Source: Nageia nagi
Lineage: Eukaryota; Pinophyta
DNA length: 64,000 nt
Assembly: GCA_050084985.1 (NCBI GenBank)
Contig: JBITNC010000001.1
Coordinates: forward strand, 91,140,001-91,204,000
Direction: 5' to 3'
The translations under genes and the position numbers were made by a program. The notes under the pieces were generated by a model. The model saw nothing but the letters and a program-made list of their open reading frames with translations. It was not told the origin of the DNA and did not search any database. This document shows positions 47,401-56,400 of the stretch, piece by piece; the stretch's first letter is position 1; every line of letters begins with the position of its first letter.

Positions 47401-50400
47401 TTGTGAGAGTATAATACCGACTAAAACGAACTGGTTGAGGATTGATAGTACTTGGGCTCCTCTTTTGTGGGCATCCAAGTGAAGGTCTAATTTTTAGACA
47501 AGAAAACAAGTTTCAACAATGTCACTCTACATTTATGGTTTTTAAGATGAGAAATGTATTTGAATACATGGGTTATTATTTGAGTTGTAAAATATTTGCA
47601 CTTGTGAATCAAATCAAGCATGTTTCTAGTGTTAAATTTAACATGTATTATTTACATGATTAAAATTTAACATATAATGTTGTTTATTGAACCACATGCT
47701 TATTACTTTTTCACATCCTTGTGTAGCAAATGGGAGACTTCTTTTTATCCAAATAGATTTTTGATGGTTCCAACTTTGGGATTTGGGAACCTTGGATGAG
47801 AGCTAAGTTGTAGGCAAGAAAGCTTTGGCAAACAGTGAATGAGAATCTTGTATTTCCTACAGATGAGAAGGCATTAGAGGCTTACAACATGAAAAATGAG
47901 TTGGCAACCTCCATGATTTTTCGTGCAGTTTCAGATGATGTGCTCCTGATGATTTTCTCTTCAACCTCAGCAAAGGAAGCTTGGGATAAACTTAAGCAAA
48001 TCTACCTTGGTTCAAAGTTTTTCAACAAGGTTTACCATTCTCCAAAAGTTGCTTCAATTTCGTCAAGGGGAAGATGAAAATGTTTCCATCTACTTGAACA
48101 AAATCATTGACCTAAGGACCCGACGTGTTGCTTGTGGGTGCAATTGGATCAATGATGAATTCATGGTCTTCATCATTTTTCAAAACTTTTCTTCAAAGTT
48201 TGGAAACTTTGTGACGATTATGGAAATAAGGCTTGATGATGAAGGAGTCTTCTCCCTTGAGAACCTTTCTAGGTTCTTTTTGAAGCATGAGGAAATCTTT
48301 AACAAAAAGGTGTTGATTTCTTCTCTTGAGGATAATAACGTTGCTCTTGGAGCAACCAAAACTCTTTTCAAGAAGAAATTCAATTATCAAAAGAAATCTT
48401 ATTTTTCTTCCTCCAAAAGGTTTGAGAAAAGAGGCAATGGCAACAACAACATGAACAATGACAACAACATGAACAACAACAATAGCAACAGGAACAATGG
48501 TAACAACCACTTCAAGTAAAGAGATCGAAAAGGCAAAGCAAACAATCCATATCTTAAGGAAAAGTTTGATGGCAATTGTAACTATTTTGGCATCCAAGGT
48601 CACAAAGAAGTTGATTGCTAACAAAAGAAAGGAAAGGAAAATATCAAAGGCAATGGAAATGTAAAGAACTTCAAATGAAAGAAGAATATTCAAGCTGGTT
48701 TTACTGCGATGCTCTACTCCATGTTTCGCACTTTTTCGTCTGATTGGATTGTTGATTTTAGTTGTACTAATCACCTATGCTTTGAAAAAGATCAGTTTGA
48801 GAACTTTCACAAGTATAGAAAAGATGCGGTTGTGATAGGTGGTAACTCTAGCTTTGAAGTTTAAAGAATTGGGAGTGTGTTGATTTACGGGAAGGATGAA
48901 CCTTCTTTTCGTGATCCAAGTTGCTAGAAAAGGGTACTTTTTTGGGTTCGACTCTCAATCCTGATGCATTAAGAAAGGACTTGCGACGTTGGTTAAAGGA
49001 TCAATGAAAGATGATTTCGACATTGTGGATCAAGTTCCATCAAAGATGTGTCTTGCTACAAGTGTGTGTTCTAAAGGCAATCTTTGGCACCAACGTTTAG
49101 GGCACCTTAACCACAAGAGTATTCAAGTTATGAAAGACCAAGAACTTGTGGAAGGTTTACCTTCAATTTCTCCTTCGATTGGTCTACGTGAGAAGTGCAT
49201 CTTTGGCAAGATGCACAAGCAAAAGTTTGAAAAAGATAAGGCAACAAGAGCATCTCAATCTCTTCAACTTGTGCATTCAAATTTGATGGGATCATTTCAG
49301 ACTAAGTCGCTTGGAGGAGCATCTTACGTCTTAACCTTCATTGATGATTTTCGTAGAATAACCTTTGGGTATCTATTTGAGTACAAGGATCAAATCTTTG
49401 AGAGTTTTAAGGTTTTTAAGGCCTTTGTTGAGAATCAAACTAATTTTAAAATCAAGATGTTGAGATTAGGATAATGGGGGAGAATATAATAGCAATGAGT
49501 TCAATGACTATTGTGTTAAGTATGGAATCAAAAGACAGTTTACGATTCCTTACACTCGTCGGCAGAATGGTGTTTTCAAAAGGAAAAAAAAAATAATTAT
49601 GGAAATGGCTAGATGCATGTTGGGTAATCTTTCTAGTTCCTTGTGAGGTGAAGCAGTAAGCATTGCTATTTACACCTTGAATAGGTGTCCTACAAAAGCC
49701 GTTCAAGGTAAAATTCCTTTTGAGGTATTGTTAGGAAGAAAACCTAACATTTCTCACCTTAAGGTGTTTTGTTGTGAAGAATTCTTCTACATTGTTTCTG
49801 AGAAAAAGAAGAAGTTAGACAAAAGGGCTGAAAAATGCGTTTTTGTAGGTTATGACAATCAGCATAGAAGATACAAGCTCTACTCTCTATCCTATAAAGC
49901 AGTGTTCATTTTATGAGATGTCAAGTTCAATGAACTTTCTGAAGAATCTGTTTCTAATGAGGATATAGATGATCCAAAGGACTCTTCAGTTGCATCTAGC
50001 TGGTTGGATATTGATGTAGACAAGTTACCTCAGGAGCAAAATTCTCCAACTCAAAGGGTAACAAGGAGTATGACCTTGAACAAATTCTTATTTGCCAAGA
50101 TTGACAACAAGCATAAGCCCTCAACCTTCAAAAAAGCTTTGAAGCACGAGTGCTGGATGGAAGCCATGAAAGTAGAGTATGAGGTGTTTATGAAAAATGA
50201 AACTTGGGATTTGGTTCCTTATCCCAGTGAGAAGAATGTGATTGGCAATAAGTGGATCTACAAGGTCAAGTTCAATTTTGTTGGGGATATTGAGAAATAC
50301 AAAGCAAGGTTAGTAGCCAAAGGTTTTGCTTAAAAATATGGTGTAGATTATGGGGAAACCTTTGCTCCTATGGCAAAGATGCCTACTGTGAGAATTATCT

Positions 50401-53400
50401 TTGCTCTTTTTGTAGCTCAAGGATGGAAAGTTTTTCAACTTGACGTCAAGAGTGCATTTCTCAATGATGATTTAGATGTGGAAATCTTCATGAATCAACT
50501 AGAAGGGTTCATTGTGGAAGGCAAAAAGTCCTTTGTGTGCAAGCTAAAGAAGTCATTATATGGACTAAAACAAGCACCTAGAGCCTAGTACAGAATGATT
50601 TCAGGGTATTTTGCAGACATTGATTTCTCCAAGTGCTTTTCAGACTCCAATTTATAAGTACTCACTCAAAGAAAAGGCATGGTCTTGATTCTCCTTTATG
50701 TGGATGATCTTTTGATTACTGGGAATAATGATGAAATCATTCAAGAATGCATATCCAAATTTAAGGCAACGTTTGAAATGATTGATCTTGGTCTCTTGCA
50801 CTACTATCTTGGAATGCAAGTGTATCAATACAAGGATTGTATTTATTTCAATCAATCTAAGTATATATCAGACATCTTGCAGAAGTTTGGAATGGAGGAG
50901 TGTAGATATGCTACGATCCCAGTTTCTCCTAGAATCACTGTTTCTCTGAGCTCCAACTCTTTGTTAGCTGATGCTACAGCTTACAGGCAATTAATTGGTA
51001 GTCTTTTGTATTTGACTATTTCCAGGTCAGATATTGTCTTTGCAGTGAATCTAATGCCACGATTCATGCAAAAATCATATGTTGAGCACCTCAATGCTGT
51101 TAAGCAAATCTTGAGGTATGTTGCAGGGACTAAAGATCTTGCTCTCAAGTATTCTAAGTTGCCCACGTTTGTTCTTTCTGGATTCTTAGATTCTGATTAT
51201 GGGGGAGATAGAGATGACAGAAAATCAACCTTTGCGTATGTGTTTAGCATTGGTTCAGGTGCTATCTTTTGGGCTTCCAAGAAGCAGCCTACTGTTTCTT
51301 TTTCCACCATAGAAGTTGAATACCGTGCCATGTTTGTTGCAGCCCAAGAAGCCATTTGGCTAAGGCATATTTTGAAAGAAATTGGGTATGAGCATGGTGG
51401 CTCATCTTTGATTTCTTGAGAAAATCAATCGGCGATTTTTTTGGCTAAGAATCTTGTGTTTCATCAGAGAACAAAACATGTGGAAATCCAGACACATTTT
51501 ATTAGGAAAAAGGTTCTTGATGGCATCATACATCTGGAGTATTGTCCATCCATCTTGAACTCCGCGGATTTGTTCACCAAGCCCCTCTCGGAAGCTCAGT
51601 TTTGTAAGCTTAGGGATTTTATCGGGTTGGTGAAGTTGCCCTCAAGGGGGAGTGAAGTTTGAATTCTTGTATTGAATTCATGTTTGTGATGACAACTTCA
51701 CCTTTAGAGGGATTTTGTGCTATATGGTGTTGATTTTGTTGTACACTTTCGTGGTAAGTTCGTTTTGCATGAGGAATTTGTACAAATTTTTAAAGCAAAA
51801 AGATTGACCAATGTAGCACTGTTCAGTTATCCATGTGTGAGGAACTCTTATGTGTCTTTTGGCACTGTTTAGTTATCCATATGTGAGGAACTCGTATGTG
51901 CATGCTTTATTTTGTAATAATAATCAACACATGTTTTATATATAGCAGGAGACTACGCGTTTTGGCTTGGCATCTTTGTGATGACTTATAGTGCACTATT
52001 GATCAATTCATGATGGCATTTGTGCGATTCATCTAACCTTGTTGATATGAATATGTTGCATCTAACTGATCTTGTTATTTGAGCTGCTTATGACTTATAG
52101 GTTCCTTTGAGATTGTAGGTTACTTACTTTGGGTATGCAGGTTTTTGGAGACTCTTCATGACTTCCAGTTGGATGACTACTTCATGTACATTGAAACCGA
52201 TTGTGGTTAATGATTTTATTTGGCAAAGTAGTGAGTATCAAATTAGATCTTGCTTACTTCACAAATATGTAAAAAGTTCTCATATTTGGTTGTATCTATT
52301 TGGAGGAAAACTCTCTTACTTTCTCCTCTTCTTCTCTCTTATTCGCTCTATCCCAATATTGCATTAAGGGGGAGTGTTGAAATGTATAATGCATTATTGT
52401 AAAGGTTATGTAATAATCTTCTATGTAAGTTCACTAATACTGAAGGCTATCATTTGATACCTTAAGTATTTAAGTGAATATGATAATGTAACTTGTCTTA
52501 CACTCCATGTCATGAGCATGCCCTTTGGGTAAAAGGATGTGTATGTCATGCTTTTGTACATTGAGTAAAAGGGTGATCCAAAGAGGGATTTTGGCTTATA
52601 AATAGAAGGCTCCCTCTTTGGATCAAACACCAATTTGTGGAGTAAAGTTATGCTAGAGGATAGTGTTTAGGAGTTGAGATTATGAGAATTGTAAGAGTTC
52701 ATATTTGACATTAAGGAAGATCTAGTTAGTGGATGTACTCTTAGTTGGAGGAACCACTTACATCTTGTGTTATCTTTGTGAGATTGATTTGTGAGTTTGT
52801 TAGATGTGTATTGTGAGCTTTCATGTGATCTTAGGAGTTTAGAGTTGTTTAGTTTATAGTTCAGCTCTTTCATGAATTACCCTTGGAGGGAGTCATGGTG
52901 ATCTTGCTTGCAACGTTGCTTCTCAAAGGTTGTGCGTGGGTTTCCAGGTGAAGAAAATGCCCACGTGGTGATAGCTAGCCCCCCAAGTGCTTGCGCTAGC
53001 CCTAGGATGCACGAATGATGATATTCAAGCACAAAAATCTACAATTTGCTGCTATCTTGGCGTAAGGGTAGAAGAGGAGCAAGTTTTAAATTTGAGAAAA
53101 TGAGATCCCTAGGCTTGTATTTATAGCCCATCTAGCTTCCAGCTTGCCCTAGTCGGCTAGGGTTATCGACAAACCTCATTATAGCCTTCCATCTGGTCGA
53201 CCTTGAAATGTGTGTTGGCCCAGAAACTCATGCAAAGCCACGATGTGCTAGCCCTAGGAGTTTGTATACTTCCAATGTTGGGTGTCCTGCCTTCATGCTT
53301 GCTTGTCTTGATCACCTAACTCACCCAGTAACCTGATTTTTCTTGATTTTTGGTCTTTTGGTTGGTTGGACTTGTCAATTTTGGTGTCTTATCTCAATCT

Positions 53401-56400
53401 AGGCAACCTGTGGGCTTGGCGTATGCTTCCAAAAGTCAAGTTTGTGACTTTTTGAGGCATGCGTCAGCCTTGCCTGTCCATCCAGCCTGGTCGCATGGTT
53501 CAAAAAGATAAGATTTTGTCTTTTTAAAGCATGTGCCAACCTCCAGTTAGCCTATTTTTCAGAATTTGATCTTTAAATGCTCATGCCTTAGCCAAATTTT
53601 TACCTTTCTCAAATCCAGGAGGCTTCTTGGGCTTGGCGCACATTTCAAAAAGTCAAGAATTTGTCTTTTGAGACCATGCGCTAGCTTCTCTAGGTATGCT
53701 TGAGCTGGTCTTGAGTTTCTTGGGTCTATGCCTTCTCAATTTTTCCACTTTGCTCAGACTGATAGCCTTTCTAAGTTTGGTGCATGGTTCAAAAAGACAA
53801 GATTTTGTCCTTTTGAGGCATGCGTTAGCCTCCTAGGAGCCCAGGGTTCATTTCCCGGCCTTCAAACTCGCTCGACTTGTCCTCCTGGCCAAGTCGCATG
53901 GTTCAAAAAGACAAGATTTTGTCTTTTGAAACCATGCGCCGGCCTTGTAATGCCTTTGCCTTAGATTTTCGAGCTTCCTTTTTCTCCCATTTGCTCCCTA
54001 TGTCTGGTTCATGCCTAGGAAAGACAAAATTTTATCTCCTGGAGGCATGGGCTGGGCCTGCAAGTGCCCAGATTCCATCTTTGAGCCTTCTTTCTTGTTT
54101 GGATGACTCCCAAGCCCAGTCACATGGTTCAAAAAGAGAAGATTTTGTCTTTTGAAACCATGCACCAGCCCTTAGAGATGCCCAATTTGCCTTGATTGGG
54201 TTCCGATTCTTACTAGACTCCCTAGTTCACCCAAGATCGGCTTTTATCCCTCCCAGACTTAGCCATTTTTAGAGATTTTGAAATTCCTAACTCAACATGA
54301 CTAACCCTAGACAAAGGGAGAGGTTTTGAACTATTAGGAGTTTGTCCATGAATCTGGGACTCTAAGACGGAACTTGGTTAGGACTGATGATGACAAAACG
54401 AAGTATATACATTGGTGCATTGAGGGTCCCCAAAATCGCAGGATTTTGGAACATGTGTTTCAGTCACAACACACGTGTCTCTTTATTGTTATTTGTTTTT
54501 TGTTACTTCTGGAATTTGGATGATTAATATGAAAATTTTCACATAAATATTGTGTATCTAGACATAAATCTCACAAGTATAATTGAAAGGTTTGTTTTTG
54601 AATTTGAAAATTGATACCACAATTCTTTTTAATTCAGCTTGAATGTCAACATCCAAACTTCTGTAAAGATGTCATTTTTACGACGAAAGTTAAGATTTGT
54701 CTTTCATTTGTGTTGATGAAAAATAATTTCTATTAGCCACAAATTAACGTGACTAATAAGTAATAAACCAAATGAAACTCTTTAGGATAGGTGGCTTCTT
54801 TGCAGAGTGTATTAGCTACATATACTTATCACATACTTTCAAAATGCTTCTGTATGCACAGTTTGGTCAGTATTTTAAAATACATACCCTTAATAATTAA
54901 CGAGTAAGACAAAACTTCCATTGCCACTATTTGTTTGGGGAAATGCTTGCTTGGTATTGAATTTTTTCGATAATTGTAATCCTTCCATGGTCCTCCTCCA
55001 TATTGATGAATTTTCCATTGCCATTAGTTGAGGAGTCTGTTTTTGTGGAAGATTTTCTTTGTTTTGACCTCTTCAATAGTGACGATTCCAAATGAAATTC
55101 ACATTCACATTGAACAAGGGATCAACAAAGGAATGCATACCAATGGCCACAACATATCAATTTTCTTTCTTGTGAACATGATAAAAGGAAACACAATTAT
55201 ATTACGGAGTTGTTGTTCTCATTTTAACTGCTGATTTATGAATGATAAAATTTCACTGCACCTCATTTTTTTCAACCATTTGTGTTCTTGCATATGCAAG
55301 TGCTTATAATTAAAGTTATAATTGAAATCCTTGAGATTGAGATTAAACAGGAAAGACTTTACTTCATTGTCTATTTGATGTTGGATATATATTATATAAA
55401 ACATAAGGGTTATATATACTTTTATTGTTTTCATGCAGCATTCAAGTCGGTTTGATGAGCTTCCAGATGAACTTGATCCATTTGGAAAATTGCCTGGATC
55501 AATCGATGATGGGGATCCGCAGACAACTAATCTTTATGTTGGAAATCTGTCACCTCAGGCAAATCTAATTTCTGGCCATATTCTGCTCATCAGCTTATAT
55601 AAGCAAGTCACCTTGGATATCAAACTCCAAAACAAGGTGTTTCTGACTTTTTAGATTCTACGTGTATAATGATGTCAGGTGGATGAAAATTTCCTTCTGC
55701 GGACTTTTGGACGATTTGGTCCTATTGCCAGTGTTAAGATAATGTGGCCAAGAACAGAAGAGGAACGCAGAAGGCAACGCAATTGTGGCTTTGTTGCTTT
55801 TATGAATAGAGAAGATGCTCAAGCAGCTAATGATGAAATGCAGGGTCAGTGTGTTTTTGATATGGAGAATTTTTTAAATTACTACAGCATAGTTTTGGTA
55901 TGCCTGGCTTTCTTGCAGTAAGCAACTAAATGAAATGTTACTTTAGCTTCCTACACAGCTAGGAGAACTTGGTATGTGCTCTATGAATGTTCGTGTTTTG
56001 TTGAAACAAGAACTACAGATTTATGCAACAAATGCTTGAACACAATATGAATGCTAATCAATTATGTTGGAAGTGAGTGACCTATTTGAAGTTTCTGCCT
56101 TCTCTGGTAGAAGTTCTTTGTACCAACAGAGCTAGTTTCATGCTAAGGATTACATTGTTGGCAGCATTGCTGTGATATTATGCATTTTCCCTACCCATCC
56201 TTTACTCTTTTGTCTTTAATATACATTATGAGCATTTTGGATGGAGTTGGGCAGATTGGGCATTTTGAGAAAAATTGTTGAATTTGTGCATAGTTTCGTT
56301 ATTCTTTATCCATCCATATTTTTTCTGTTTGGTTGAAATGGGTTTTGAAAGGCTTTCAATCCTTTTACATTTGGAACACATTGGCACTTATCTGTCTGTA

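Larger units (their letters stand above)
44782..52873 (+). mobile_element. Complete Ty1-copia retrotransposon B (8,092 bp)
   Basis: Both LTRs (498 and 499 bp, TG...CA ends), a PBS, a PPT and a perfect 5 bp target duplication define the borders. Order on the + strand: 5' LTR, leader of about 2.4 kb, gag, protease, integrase, RT, RNase H, 3' UTR, 3' LTR. By eye the LTRs differ at about 24 positions, near 5 percent, so the insertion is not recent. Gag, protease and integrase carry stops, frameshifts and lost catalytic residues, so B is non-autonomous. It lies in sense orientation within RRC1 intron 6 and inside the antisense unidentified coding region. Confidence 0.97.
39215..55438 (+). other. 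RRC1: RRC1 intron 6, 16,224 bp
   Basis: GT-AG intron between the donor after GCAGAAAAT and the acceptor TTTTCATGCAG. It holds a foldback element, a tandem duplication, a broken unidentified coding region (antisense), the full copia element B (sense) and a hairpin array. Confidence 0.92.

Noticed and set aside
53421-54163. Regularly spaced repeats resembling a CRISPR array
   Set aside because: The units are diverged palindromes with irregular spacing and long spacers, in plant intron DNA with retrotransposons; no cas-like genes exist here.
55619-55640. Alternative GT donor (CAAGGTGTTT) for intron 7
   Set aside because: It would add about 26 non-conserved residues inside the RRM and disturb the frame to VDENF; the GC donor gives the exact family sequence.
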